Part shown: positions 50,748 through 60,312 of the stretch, piece by piece
Position numbering within the stretch: position 1 is the first letter of the stretch
Layout: every line of letters begins with the position of its first letter
The notes under the pieces: generated by a model
Database searches by the model: none
Told to the model about the DNA's origin: nothing
What the model saw: only the letters and a program-made list of their open reading frames with translations
Translations under genes and position numbers: made by a program
Assembly (NCBI RefSeq): GCF_017813355.1
Contig: NZ_JAGIYZ010000003.1
Location: 62,001 to 126,000, forward strand
Length of the DNA stretch: 64,000 nucleotides
Reading direction: 5' to 3'
Source: Roseomonas nitratireducens
GTDB lineage: Bacteria > Pseudomonadota > Alphaproteobacteria > Acetobacterales > Acetobacteraceae

Positions 50748-50788
50748 GCCGATCTGGTCAAGACGGGCGCCCGTTCCGGAGTTGGCCG

Positions 50789-52378
50789 ATGCAACGACGT
50801 GCCCTGATCGCCGCGGTCCTCGCGCTGCCCGCGCTGGCGCGGCCGGCGCTCGGGCAGGGGACGGCGGCGGCGCCGAGGACGCTGAAGTTCGTCCCGCAGG
50901 CCGACCTCGCGGTGCTCGACCCCATCGTCACCACAGCGAATGTCACGCGCCTGCACGGCTTCGCGGTGTTCGACACGCTGTACGGCCTCGATGCCGACTA
51001 CGCGCCCGCGCCCCAGATGGCCGAGGGCCATACGGTCGAGAATGACGGCCGGCGCGTGGCCATCCGCCTGCGCGAAGGCCTGAAGTTCCACGACGGGGAG
51101 GCGGTGCGCGCGCAGGATTGCGTCGCCTCCATCCGCCGCTGGGCGCAGCGCGACGCGATGGGCCAGGCGCTGATGGCCCGTACGGAGGAGATCGCGGCGA
51201 CCGACGAGCGGACCATCCTGTTCCGCCTCTCGCGCCCCTTTCCGCGGCTGTTCGACGCGCTCGCCAAGGTGACCGCGCCGGTCTGCTTCATCATGCCCGA
51301 GCGGCTGGCCGAGACCGACCCGACCCGGCCGGTGACCGAGATGATCGGCAGCGGCCCCTTCCGCTACCTGGCCGATGAACGCGTCCCCGGCGGGCGCATC
51401 GCCTATGCCCGCTTCGACGGCTACGTGCCGCGCGCGGAAGGCGCTGCGGCCTGGACCGCGGGACCCAAGCGCGCGCTGTTCGACCGCGTCGAATGGCATG
51501 TGCAGCCGGATGCGGCGAGCGCCTCCGCCGCGCTGCAGGCGGGCGAGGTCGATTGGTGGGAGAACCCGTCCTCCGACCTCCAGCCCACGCTGCGGCGCAA
51601 CCGCAACATCGTGATGGAGATCCCCGACCCGACCGGCTTCGTCGGCATGGCGCGCTTCAACCACCTCCATCCCCCCTTCGACCGCGCGGTGATCCGCCGC
51701 GCGCTGCTCGGCGCGGTCAACCAGGGGGAGTTCATGCAGGCGGTGATCGGGGAGGATCGCAGCCTCTGGCGCGACGATGTCGGCTTCTTCGCCCCGGGCA
51801 CGCCGCTCGCGAGCGAGGAAGCGCTCGGCCCCCTGACCTCGGCGCGCGACATCGAGCGGGTGAAGCGCGAGATCGCCGAGGCCGGCTATGGCGGGGAGAA
51901 GGTCGTGCTGCTCGCGCCGAACGACTTCCCGACGCTCTCGGCGCTCGCGAATGTGGGTGCGGGGATGCTGCGGCAGGTCGGCTTCGACGTGGAGGTCTTC
52001 TCGGCCGACTGGGCCGCGGTGGTGCAGCGCCGCGCGCGGCGGGAAGCGCCGGAGCGCGGCGGCTGGAGCATGTTCTTCACCTTCTGGGCCGGGCTCGACA
52101 CCGCGCATCCGGGCGTGCACCAGGCGATGCGGGGCACTGGCGAGCGCGCCTGGTTCGGCTGGCCGACCATGGCGAAGATGGAGGAGCTGCGCGGCGCCTG
52201 GCTCGACGCGCCGGACCTGCCCGCGCAGCAGCGCATCGCGCGGGAGATGCAGGCCGAGGCGATGCGGGAGGCCCCCTACCTGCCGCTTGGGCAGTATTTC
52301 CAGGCCACTGCCTATCGCCGCGGCATCTCCGGCATGGTGAAGGGGCTGCCCGTGTTCTGGAACCTTCAGCGCAGCTGA
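50789..52378 (+). CDS. Family 5 ABC substrate-binding protein, array copy 2
   Basis: This 529-aa receptor has signal MQRRALIAAVLALPALARPALGQ, then LREGLKFHDGEAVRAQDCVASIRRW, IGSGPFRYLADE and a C-terminal YRRGISGMVKGLPVFW. It differs from the other copies mainly in the ligand-lobe region after residue 200. GGAG lies 7 bases upstream of the ATG. Probably delivers its ligand to dppBC. Confidence 0.92.
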   Translation: MQRRALIAAVLALPALARPALGQGTAAAPRTLKFVPQADLAVLDPIVTTANVTRLHGFAVFDTLYGLDADYAPAPQMAEGHTVENDGRRVAIRLREGLKFHDGEAVRAQDCVASIRRWAQRDAMGQALMARTEEIAATDERTILFRLSRPFPRLFDALAKVTAPVCFIMPERLAETDPTRPVTEMIGSGPFRYLADERVPGGRIAYARFDGYVPRAEGAAAWTAGPKRALFDRVEWHVQPDAASASAALQAGEVDWWENPSSDLQPTLRRNRNIVMEIPDPTGFVGMARFNHLHPPFDRAVIRRALLGAVNQGEFMQAVIGEDRSLWRDDVGFFAPGTPLASEEALGPLTSARDIERVKREIAEAGYGGEKVVLLAPNDFPTLSALANVGAGMLRQVGFDVEVFSADWAAVVQRRARREAPERGGWSMFFTFWAGLDTAHPGVHQAMRGTGERAWFGWPTMAKMEELRGAWLDAPDLPAQQRIAREMQAEAMREAPYLPLGQYFQATAYRRGISGMVKGLPVFWNLQRS

Positions 52379-52444
52379 TCCCAGGGTTGCCGTCCTCGCC
52401 CGCGGCTGGTCAGATGCCGTCCGACTGGGGCTGGGAGAACAGTG

Positions 52445-54037
52445 ATGAACCGTCGTGACCTGCTGAAGGCGGGTGCCGCCGCCGGCGCGGCCGGCGCGTT
52501 GCCGCGCTTCGCGACCGCGCAGCCGGCGCAGAACCGCGTCCTGAAGATGGTGCCGCAGGCGAACCTGACGAGCCTCGACCCGATCTGGACGACGGCGAAC
52601 ATCACCCGCAATCACGGGCACATGATCTACGACAGCCTCTACGGGATGGACGCGGAGTTCCGCGCCCAGCCGCAGATGGCCGAGGGCCATGTGGTGGAGG
52701 ATGAGGGCAAGGTCGTCACCATCACGCTCCGCCCTGGATTGAAGTTCCACGATGGCGAGCCGGTCCGCGCGCAGGACGTGGTGCCGTCCATCAACCGCTG
52801 GATGCGGCGGAACCCCTTCGGGCAGAAGCTGGCGACGGTCGTCGATGCGCTCGAGGTGGTGGACGACCGGCGCGTGCGCTTCAAGCTCAAGCGCGCCTTC
52901 CCGCTGCTGTTCAAGGCGCTCGGCCAGGTCTCCAACAGCCCGGCCTTCATCATGCCGGAACGGCTCGCGCGCACCGATCCGTTCCAGCAGGTGCGCGAGG
53001 CGGTCGGCTCCGGTCCCTTCCGCTTCAAGGCGGACGAGTTCAATTCCGGCAGCCTCGTGGTCTATGAGCGCAACCGGGACTACGTGCCGGTTTCCTCCGG
53101 CACGCCGAGCCTGACGGCGGGCCCGAAGATCGCGCATTTCGATCGCGTCGAGTGGCAGATCATCGTCGACGCCGCGACCGCGGCCGCCGCGCTGCAGACG
53201 GGCGAGATCGACTGGTACGAGCAGCCGCCGCCCGAGATCCAGCAGTTGCTGCGCCGCAACCGGAACGTCGCGATCGAGGCGATCGACCCGCTGCCGCTGA
53301 CCGGCATCCTGCGCTTCAACCACCTGCACGGGCCCTTCAACGACAAGAAGATGCGCCAGGCGATCCTTCCGGCGGTCAGCCAGGAGGACTTCATGCAGGC
53401 GGTGGTCGGCACCGATGCGGCGCTGTTCCGGACCGGCGTCGGCCTGTTCACGCCCGGCACGCCGCTGGCGAACGACGAGGCGCTGGACGCGCTGCGCGGG
53501 CCGCGCAGCCTCGACCGCGCCCGCGCGCTGATGCGCGAGGCCGGCTACACCAACCAGCCGATGCGCCTGATCGGCCCGACCGACATCCTCGCCCCCGCGG
53601 CCATGACGCAGGTGGGCGCGGACCTGGTGCGCCGGCTCGGCTTCAACGCCGACATCGTGCTGACCGACTGGGGCACGACGGTGCAGCGCCGCACCTCCCG
53701 CGAGCCGGTCGACCGCGGCGGCTGGAGCATGCTGTTCACCTCCTTCTCCTCGGTCGATTTCGTCGATCCGGCGGCGCATTTCCCGATGCGCGGCAACGGC
53801 AGCAACGCCTGGTTCGGCTGGCCCGACATCCCGCGCCTGGAGGAACTGCGCGACGCCTGGTTCGAGGCGCCGGACCTGCCGACCGAACAGCGCCTGGCGC
53901 GCGAGATGCAGCGCGTCGCGATGGACGAGCTGCCCTATGTCCCGGTCGGCTCGTACCTGTCCATGACGGCGCTGCGGCGGAACCTGACCGGGCGCGTGCC
54001 GGGGCTGGCGCTGTACTGGGGCATCCGCAGGACCTGA
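52445..54037 (+). CDS. Family 5 ABC substrate-binding protein, array copy 3
   Basis: This 530-aa receptor has signal MNRRDLLKAGAAAGAAGALPRFATAQ, the clearest Tat-like leader (RRDLLK) of the set. Body: LRPGLKFHDGEPVRAQDVVPSINRW, AVGSGPFRFKADE and a C-terminal LRRNLTGRVPG. GGGAG at 52433-52437 is 7 bases from the ATG at 52445; an adjacent GTG at 52442 is less likely. Closest in wording to copy 1. Confidence 0.92.
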   Translation: MNRRDLLKAGAAAGAAGALPRFATAQPAQNRVLKMVPQANLTSLDPIWTTANITRNHGHMIYDSLYGMDAEFRAQPQMAEGHVVEDEGKVVTITLRPGLKFHDGEPVRAQDVVPSINRWMRRNPFGQKLATVVDALEVVDDRRVRFKLKRAFPLLFKALGQVSNSPAFIMPERLARTDPFQQVREAVGSGPFRFKADEFNSGSLVVYERNRDYVPVSSGTPSLTAGPKIAHFDRVEWQIIVDAATAAAALQTGEIDWYEQPPPEIQQLLRRNRNVAIEAIDPLPLTGILRFNHLHGPFNDKKMRQAILPAVSQEDFMQAVVGTDAALFRTGVGLFTPGTPLANDEALDALRGPRSLDRARALMREAGYTNQPMRLIGPTDILAPAAMTQVGADLVRRLGFNADIVLTDWGTTVQRRTSREPVDRGGWSMLFTSFSSVDFVDPAAHFPMRGNGSNAWFGWPDIPRLEELRDAWFEAPDLPTEQRLAREMQRVAMDELPYVPVGSYLSMTALRRNLTGRVPGLALYWGIRRT

Positions 54038-54051
54038 GGGGAGAGATGGCC

Positions 54052-55638
54052 ATGGAACGCAGGACCTTCCTCGGCGCGGCGGCGGGCATCGCCGCCGGCG
54101 GCACGGCCGCGCCCGCGATCGCGCAGGGGGCTGCCGCGCGCACGCTGCGCGTCATCCCGCAGGCGAACCTGACCAGCCTGGACCCGATCTGGACCACCGC
54201 TGTCGTCACGCGCAACAACGCCTTCCTGATCTACGACCAGATCTGCGCGACCGACAATTCCGGCGCGGTGAAGCCGCAGATGGCCGAAGGCTGGGACGTG
54301 TCCCAGGACCAGCTGACCTGGACCTTCCGCCTGCGCGACGGGCTGATGTTCCACGACGGCGAAAGGGTGCTGGCGAAGGATTGCGTTGCCTCGATCGACC
54401 GCTGGCGGCGGCGCGATCCCTTCATGCAGGTGCTCTGGCCCAACATCGCGGAAGTCGCGGCGGTGGACGACCGGACCTTCCGCTTCAGGCTGCATCGCCC
54501 GACGCCGCTGCTGCTGATGGCGCTCGGCCAGACGCAGTTCCCCTGCTTCGTGATGCCCGAGCGCATCGCCCAGACGGACGCCTTCCAGCAGATCCGCGAC
54601 ACGGTCGGGTCGGGCCCCTTCCGCTTCCTGCGCGACGAATGGAATCCCGGCCAGCGCGCCGCCTGGGCGAAGAACGAGCGCTACGTGCCGCGGCAGGAGC
54701 CGGTCGACGGGCTGGCCGGCGGGCGCGTGCCGCGCATCGACCGCGTCGAGTGGACGATCATCACCGACCCCGCGACGAGTGCCAACGCCATCGCGCAGGG
54801 GGAGCACGACTACTGGGAGTACCCGCTGCACGACCTGCTGCCGATGCTGCGGCGCAACCGCAACGTCGTGGTCGAGCAGCGCCTGACCGACGGCACCTAC
54901 GGCGTCGCCCGCTTCAACACGCTGCAGCCGCCCTTCAACAACCCCGCCATCCGCCGCGCCGTGGCGATGGCGATCGACCAGCGCGACTACCTGCGCGCGG
55001 TCGCCGGCGACGACCCGGCCGGCTGGGGCGTGTGCGAGGGCGTGTTCACCTGCGACACGCCGCTCGCCAACGAGGTGGGCAGCGACGTCCTCAAGGTGCG
55101 CAACATCGACCGCGCCCGCGCCGCGCTGCGGGAAGCGGGCTACAACAACGAGAAGGTCGTGCTGATCGCGCCGGGCGACTACCCGCAGATCAACGCGCTG
55201 TCGCTGATGACTGCGGACGTGCTGCGCCGGCTCGGCATGAACCTCGAGCTGATCGCAGCCGACTGGGGCACGCTCGTGCAGCGGCGCACCTCGCGCGAGC
55301 CGGTGGAGCGCGGCGGGTGGAGCATCATCCACACCACCTCCTCCGGCCAGTCGCTGGCGCTGCCGGTCTTCCACCTGTTCCTTCGCGCGAACGGCAACGA
55401 CGCCTGGTTCGGCTGGCCGAACGTGCCGGAGGTCGAGCGCCTGCGCGCCGAATGGGTGGAGAAGGGCGGCGATCCCGCCGAAGGCCGCCGGATCGGGGAG
55501 GCGCTGAACCGCGAGGCGATGAACGCGATGTACTACGTCCCCCTCGGCTACTACTGGCAGCCCTCGGCCTGGCGGCGGAACGTCACGGGAATGTTCCGCG
55601 CCCCGGCGACGGTGTTCTGGAACATCGGCAAGAGCTGA
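54052..55638 (+). CDS. Family 5 ABC substrate-binding protein, array copy 4
   Basis: This 528-aa receptor has signal MERRTFLGAAAGIAAGGTAAPAIAQ (RRTFLG, Tat-like). Body: LRDGLMFHDGERVLAKDCVASIDRW, TVGSGPFRFLRDE, and a C-terminal WRRNVTGMFRAP. The start at 54052 is preferred to 54046 because GGGGAG lies 8 bases from it. A hairpin (55663-55688) follows, so expression of copy 5 may be separate. Confidence 0.92.
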   Translation: MERRTFLGAAAGIAAGGTAAPAIAQGAAARTLRVIPQANLTSLDPIWTTAVVTRNNAFLIYDQICATDNSGAVKPQMAEGWDVSQDQLTWTFRLRDGLMFHDGERVLAKDCVASIDRWRRRDPFMQVLWPNIAEVAAVDDRTFRFRLHRPTPLLLMALGQTQFPCFVMPERIAQTDAFQQIRDTVGSGPFRFLRDEWNPGQRAAWAKNERYVPRQEPVDGLAGGRVPRIDRVEWTIITDPATSANAIAQGEHDYWEYPLHDLLPMLRRNRNVVVEQRLTDGTYGVARFNTLQPPFNNPAIRRAVAMAIDQRDYLRAVAGDDPAGWGVCEGVFTCDTPLANEVGSDVLKVRNIDRARAALREAGYNNEKVVLIAPGDYPQINALSLMTADVLRRLGMNLELIAADWGTLVQRRTSREPVERGGWSIIHTTSSGQSLALPVFHLFLRANGNDAWFGWPNVPEVERLRAEWVEKGGDPAEGRRIGEALNREAMNAMYYVPLGYYWQPSAWRRNVTGMFRAPATVFWNIGKS

Positions 55639-55662
55639 GACTTTCTGGCACGCCCGGTGCAA

Positions 55663-55688
55663 GGCCCCCCCGGTCCTCCGAGGGGGCC
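55663..55688 (+). terminator. Hairpin between array copies 4 and 5
   Basis: GGCCCCC (55663-55669) pairs with GGGGGCC (55682-55688), with an inner CGG/CCG stem and TCCT loop. It lies in the 179-bp gap, the largest within the array, 24 bases after the copy 4 stop. No T-run follows. Confidence 0.5.
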
Positions 55689-55817
55689 GGGGCGAAGCCA
55701 TGACGGCGCCTGCTCCAGCCCCCTGGCCGGGTGCTGGTCGGGCGCACACGGATGATGCAATGTGACCGGCAACCGGGCAGGGGAGGCCTTGCCTGGACGC
55801 CAACAGGGAGAGTTTGT

Positions 55818-57422
55818 ATGGACCGCAGAACGTTCCTCAAGGCCGGCGCCGGCGTGGCCGCGATCGGCTCGGCCGGCGGGCTTTCCGCCCCGGCCCTGTC
55901 GCAGAGCGCCGCGGCGCGCACGCTGCGCTTCGTGCCGCAGGCGAACCTCGCGAATTTCGACCCGATCTGGGGCACGCAGTACGTCGTGCGCAACGCCGCC
56001 TGCCTGGTGTGGGACACGCTGTACGGCTTCGACGCCAACCTGACGCCGCAGCGCCAGATGGTCGAGAGCGAGGAAGTCACCGACGGCGGCAAGACCTGGA
56101 CCTTCAAGCTGCGGTCGGGCCTGCGCTTCCACGACGGGGAGCCGGTGCGCGCGCGCGACGTCGCAGCCAGCCTGAACCGCTGGGCGGTGCGCGACGGCAT
56201 GGGCCAGATGATCCGCGCCATCCAGGAGGAACCGGTAAGCGCGGTGGACGACACCACCTTCCGCTGGCGCCTGAAGTCGCCCTACCCGAAGATGCTGGTC
56301 GCCCTCGGCAAGAACAACACGCCGATGGCCTTCATCATGCCCGAGCGGATCGCGCGCACCGATCCCTTCACGCAGGTGAGCGAGTTCATCGGCTCCGGCC
56401 CGATGCGGCTGGCGCGCAACGAGTGGGTGCCCGGTGCGAGGGCCGTCTTCACGAAGTTCGACGGCTACGTGCCGCGGCAGGAGCCGGCGTCCTGGCTCGC
56501 CGGCGGCAAGCGCATGATGGTCGACCGCGTCGAGTGGATCATCATGCCCGACCCGGCGACGGCCTCGGCCGCGCTGCAGAACAACGAGATCGACTGGTGG
56601 GAGACGCCGCTCACCGACCTGATCCCGACTCTGCGCCGCAACCGCAACATCATGGTCGACATCGCCGACCCGCTCGGCAACATCGGCTCCTTCCGGCTGA
56701 ACCACCTGCACGCGCCGTTCAACGACGTGCGCGCGCGCCGCGCCATCGCCATGGCGCTCAGCCAGACCGACTACATGCAGGCGGTGGTGGGCGACGACCG
56801 CAGCCTGTGGCAGACGCTGCCGTCCTTCTTCACGCCGGGCACGCCGCTGTACACGGAAGCGGGCGGGGACATCCTGAAGGGGCCGCGCAACATCGACGCC
56901 GCCAAGCGCCTGCTGGCGGAATCGGGCTACAACGGCCAGCCGATCACGGTGCTGGTCGGCCAGGACCAGCCGCCGCTCAAGGCGATGGGCGAGGTGACCA
57001 ACGCGCTGCTGCGCTCGCTCGGCATGACGGTGGACTTCGTCGCCACCGACTGGGGCACCGTGGGCCAGCGCCGCGCGGTGAAGGAGCCGCCGGGGCGTGG
57101 CGGCTGGCACATCTTCCACACCTGGCATGCCGGCGCGGACTGCATCAACCCGGCCGCCTACCTGGCGCTGCGCGCGCATGGCGACGGCGCCTGGTTCGGC
57201 TGGCCGAACGACACGGCGGTGGAAGCCGCCCGCGACAAGTGGTTCGACGCGCCGAACCTCGATGCCGAGAAGGCCGCGGTCGCGGAGATGAACGCCGCGG
57301 CGATGAACCACGTCACCTACGTGCCGACCGGCTTCTACAAGACCTACCAGGCATGGCGGCGCAACGTGACGGGCGTGATCGGCGCGCCGATCCCGTTCTT
57401 CTGGGGCGTGTCCAAGTCCTGA
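55818..57422 (+). CDS. Family 5 ABC substrate-binding protein, array copy 5
   Basis: This 534-aa receptor has signal MDRRTFLKAGAGVAAIGSAGG with a textbook Tat-like RRTFLK. Body: LRSGLRFHDGEPVRARDVAASLNRW, FIGSGPMRLARNE (Met replaces Phe of the shared GSGPFR block) and a C-terminal WRRNVTGVIGAP. GGGAG is 7 bases upstream of the ATG. It directly precedes dppB by 24 bp, so it is the likely primary partner of the transporter. Confidence 0.93.
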   Translation: MDRRTFLKAGAGVAAIGSAGGLSAPALSQSAAARTLRFVPQANLANFDPIWGTQYVVRNAACLVWDTLYGFDANLTPQRQMVESEEVTDGGKTWTFKLRSGLRFHDGEPVRARDVAASLNRWAVRDGMGQMIRAIQEEPVSAVDDTTFRWRLKSPYPKMLVALGKNNTPMAFIMPERIARTDPFTQVSEFIGSGPMRLARNEWVPGARAVFTKFDGYVPRQEPASWLAGGKRMMVDRVEWIIMPDPATASAALQNNEIDWWETPLTDLIPTLRRNRNIMVDIADPLGNIGSFRLNHLHAPFNDVRARRAIAMALSQTDYMQAVVGDDRSLWQTLPSFFTPGTPLYTEAGGDILKGPRNIDAAKRLLAESGYNGQPITVLVGQDQPPLKAMGEVTNALLRSLGMTVDFVATDWGTVGQRRAVKEPPGRGGWHIFHTWHAGADCINPAAYLALRAHGDGAWFGWPNDTAVEAARDKWFDAPNLDAEKAAVAEMNAAAMNHVTYVPTGFYKTYQAWRRNVTGVIGAPIPFFWGVSKS

Positions 57423-57446
57423 CCAACTGACAGGTAATCCGCGATC

Positions 57447-58388
57447 ATGTTCGCCTATGTCGTCCGACGCGTGCTGGCCACCATCCCCGTGATGGCGGTC
57501 GTCGCGCTGTTCGTCTTCAGCCTTCTCTACATCGCGCCGGGCGACCCGGCGGCGGTGATCGCGGGTGACCAGGCCACCCCGGAGGATGTCGAGCGCATCC
57601 GCGCCAGCCTCGGCCTCGACCGCCCCTACCTGGTGCGGTTCGGGGCCTGGGTGTTCGACATCCTGCGCGGCGATCTCGGCGTGTCGATCTTCACGAACCT
57701 GCCGGTGTCGCTGATGATCAAGCAGCGCCTCGAACCCACCCTGTCGCTGATGGTGGTCACGCTCATCCTCGCGGTCTCGATCGCGGTGCCGATGGGCGTG
57801 GTCGCGGCGGCGCGCGTCGGCACCTTCGTCGACAAGATGGTGATGGGCTTCGCGGTGCTGGGCTTCTCGGTGCCCGTCTTCGTGGTGGGCTACCTGCTCG
57901 CCTACGTCTTCGCGCTCGAGCTCGAATGGCTGCCGGTGCAGGGCTACACGCCCTTCAGCGAGGGCTTCGTCCCCTGGATCGAGAACCTGATCCTGCCCGC
58001 CATCGCGCTCGGGTCGGTCTACATCGCGCTGATCGCGCGCATCACCCGCGCGTCGATGCTCGAGGTGCTGCAGCAGGACTACATCCGGACCGCGCGCGCC
58101 AAGGGCGCGGGGCTGCGCAGCATCCTGTTCCTGCACGCGCTGAAGAACGCGGCGGTGCCGATCGTGACCGTCATCGGCATCGGCATCGCGCTGCTGATCG
58201 GCGGCGCCGTGGTGACCGAGAGCGTGTTCGCCATCCCCGGCCTGGGCCGCCTGACCGTGGATGCCATCCTGCGGCGCGACTACCCGGTGATCCAGGGCGT
58301 CGTGCTGCTGTTCTCCTTCACCTACGTGTTGGTCAACCTGCTGATCGACATCCTCTACACCCTGTTCGACCCGAGGATCCGCTACTGA
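57447..58388 (+). CDS. dppB: Peptide/nickel-type ABC permease DppB
   Basis: This 313-aa permease has six transmembrane helices, beginning VVRRVLATIPVMAVVALFVFSLLYIAPGDPA, with the DppB signature RASLGLDRPYLVRF and the ATPase-docking EAA region RAKGAGLRSILFLHALKNA near residue 215. It ends with LYTLFDPRIRY as usual. It forms half of the inner-membrane channel served by the five receptors. Stop and dppC start overlap as TGATG. Confidence 0.93.
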   Translation: MFAYVVRRVLATIPVMAVVALFVFSLLYIAPGDPAAVIAGDQATPEDVERIRASLGLDRPYLVRFGAWVFDILRGDLGVSIFTNLPVSLMIKQRLEPTLSLMVVTLILAVSIAVPMGVVAAARVGTFVDKMVMGFAVLGFSVPVFVVGYLLAYVFALELEWLPVQGYTPFSEGFVPWIENLILPAIALGSVYIALIARITRASMLEVLQQDYIRTARAKGAGLRSILFLHALKNAAVPIVTVIGIGIALLIGGAVVTESVFAIPGLGRLTVDAILRRDYPVIQGVVLLFSFTYVLVNLLIDILYTLFDPRIRY

Positions 58389-59317
58389 TGGCCTCCGCAT
58401 CCGTCCTCAGCCCGGGCGACGTCTCGGCGGCCAATGTCGCCGCCGCGGCGCCGATGGGCGACATCATGCCGCCGGTGAAGGCACGCCGCGGCATCTGGGG
58501 CTTCCTGTACCGGAACCCCACCATCGCGATCGGCGGCAGCATCGTGCTGCTGATGGTGATCATGGCGGTGTTCGCGCCGCTGTTCTGGACCGTGGACCCG
58601 ACCGCGCTGGCCCCGGCGCGCCGCACGCGGGAACCCTCGGCAGAATACTGGTTCGGCACGGACATGCTGGGCCGCGACGTCTATTCGCGCGTGATCTACG
58701 GCGCGCGCGTCTCGCTCATCGTCGGCTTCTCGGTGGCGATCTGCGCATCGATCATCGGCCTGACCATCGGCCTCGTCTCGGGCTTCGTGCGCTGGGCGGA
58801 CAGCATCGTGATGCGCGTGATGGACGGCATGATGTCGATCCCGCCGATCCTGCTCGCGATCGCGCTGATGGCGCTGACGCGCGGGTCGGTCCAGAACGTG
58901 ATCATCGCCATCACCATCGCCGAGGTGCCGCGCGTGTCGCGCCTGGTGCGCGGCGTGGTGCTGTCGCTGCGCGAACAGCCCTATGTGGACGCCGCGGTGG
59001 CGGCGGGCACGCGCACGCCGGTCATCATCTGGCGCCACATCCTGCCCAACACCATCGCCCCCATGACGGTGCAGGCGACCTTCATCTGCGCGTCCGCCAT
59101 GATCACGGAATCCATCCTGTCCTTCATCGGCGCGGGCACGCCGCCGATCATCCCGTCCTGGGGGAACATCATGGCCGAGGGCCGCGCGCTCTGGCAGGTG
59201 AAGCCCTACATCGTGTTCTTCCCGGCCGTGTTCCTGTCGATCACCGTGCTTGCGGTGAACATGCTGGGCGATGGCCTGCGCGACACGCTCGACCCGCGCA
59301 TGGCAAAGAGGATCTGA
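58388..59317 (+). CDS. dppC: Peptide/nickel-type ABC permease DppC
   Basis: This 309-aa second permease has an N-terminal Ala-rich extension of about 35 residues, then [24 protein letters not shown], the DppC signature [42 protein letters not shown] and [15 protein letters not shown] (EAA-type loop), ending [16 protein letters not shown]. It pairs with DppB. Confidence 0.93.
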   Translation: MASASVLSPGDVSAANVAAAAPMGDIMPPVKARRGIWGFLYRNPTIAIGGSIVLLMVIMAVFAPLFWTVDPTALAPARRTREPSAEYWFGTDMLGRDVYSRVIYGARVSLIVGFSVAICASIIGLTIGLVSGFVRWADSIVMRVMDGMMSIPPILLAIALMALTRGSVQNVIIAITIAEVPRVSRLVRGVVLSLREQPYVDAAVAAGTRTPVIIWRHILPNTIAPMTVQATFICASAMITESILSFIGAGTPPIIPSWGNIMAEGRALWQVKPYIVFFPAVFLSITVLAVNMLGDGLRDTLDPRMAKRI

Positions 59318-59322
59318 GCCCC

Positions 59323-60312
59323 ATGGCCCTGCTCGAAGTCGACAACCTGCAGACCCATTTCCGGTCCCGCGACGGCATCAACCGCGCGGTGGACGGCGTG
59401 TCCTTCCACGTCGAGGCGCGCGAGACGGTCGCCATCGTGGGCGAATCCGGCTGCGGCAAGTCGGTCACCGCCATGTCCATCCTGCGGCTGATCCCCGAGC
59501 CGCCGGGCAAGATCGCGGGCGCCATCCGCTTCGAAGGCCGCGACCTGCTGAAGTGCACGGACCGCGAGATGCGCGCGATCCGCGGCAACGAGATCAGCAT
59601 GATCTTCCAGGAGCCGATGACCTCGCTGAACCCGGTGCTGACCGTGGGGCGGCAGATCGGGGAGACGCTGCGCCTGCACCAGGGCCTCTCGGCCCAGGCG
59701 GCCGAAAACCGCGCGGTCGAGATGCTGAACCTGGTCGGCATCCCCGAAGCGCGGCGGCGCGTGCGCGAATACCCGCACCAGCTCTCGGGCGGGATGCGCC
59801 AGCGCGTGATGATCGCCATCGCGCTGGCCTGCAATCCCAAGCTGCTGATCGCGGACGAGCCCACCACGGCGCTGGACGTCACCATCCAGGCGCAGATCCT
59901 GGACCTGATGCGCGACCTCAAGCGCACGGTGGGCGCGGCGATCGTCATCATCACCCACGACCTCGGCGTCGTGGCCGAAGTGGCCGAGCGCGTGATCGTG
60001 ATGTACGCCGGGCGCAAGGTCGAGGAAGCCGAGGTCGGCCGCCTCTTCCGCAATCCGCGCCACCCCTACACGCAGGGGCTGCTCGGATCGATGCCCAAGC
60101 TCGGCGCCTCGCTTACCGGCACCGAGACGCGGCTGCAGGAGATCCCCGGCGTGGTGCCGAGCCTGAAGCGCAAGCTGGAAGGCTGCGTCTTCGCCTCCCG
60201 CTGCGCGCACGCGACGGAACTGTGCACCAAGGTCGCCCCCGCGCTCGAGGAAAAGGCGCCGGGCCATATCGCGGCCTGCCACTACGCTCTCAAGGACGCA
60301 CTCGCCGCATGA
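59323..60312 (+). CDS. dppD: Peptide/nickel-type ABC ATPase DppD
   Basis: This 329-aa ATPase has Walker [16 protein letters not shown] near residue 41, Q-loop [14 protein letters not shown], signature [15 protein letters not shown], Walker [15 protein letters not shown] and switch His ITHDLGV. The C-terminal oligopeptide domain contains the Cys pattern [18 protein letters not shown] hydrolysis by DppD/DppF drives import. The stop overlaps the dppF ATG (ATGA). Confidence 0.94.
   Translation: MALLEVDNLQTHFRSRDGINRAVDGVSFHVEARETVAIVGESGCGKSVTAMSILRLIPEPPGKIAGAIRFEGRDLLKCTDREMRAIRGNEISMIFQEPMTSLNPVLTVGRQIGETLRLHQGLSAQAAENRAVEMLNLVGIPEARRRVREYPHQLSGGMRQRVMIAIALACNPKLLIADEPTTALDVTIQAQILDLMRDLKRTVGAAIVIITHDLGVVAEVAERVIVMYAGRKVEEAEVGRLFRNPRHPYTQGLLGSMPKLGASLTGTETRLQEIPGVVPSLKRKLEGCVFASRCAHATELCTKVAPALEEKAPGHIAACHYALKDALAA

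Noticed and set aside
50669..53779. A minus-strand open frame of over 1000 codons across receptor copies 1-3.
   Set aside because: The plus-strand genes have signal peptides, ribosome sites and conserved family motifs; the minus frame has only low-complexity composition.
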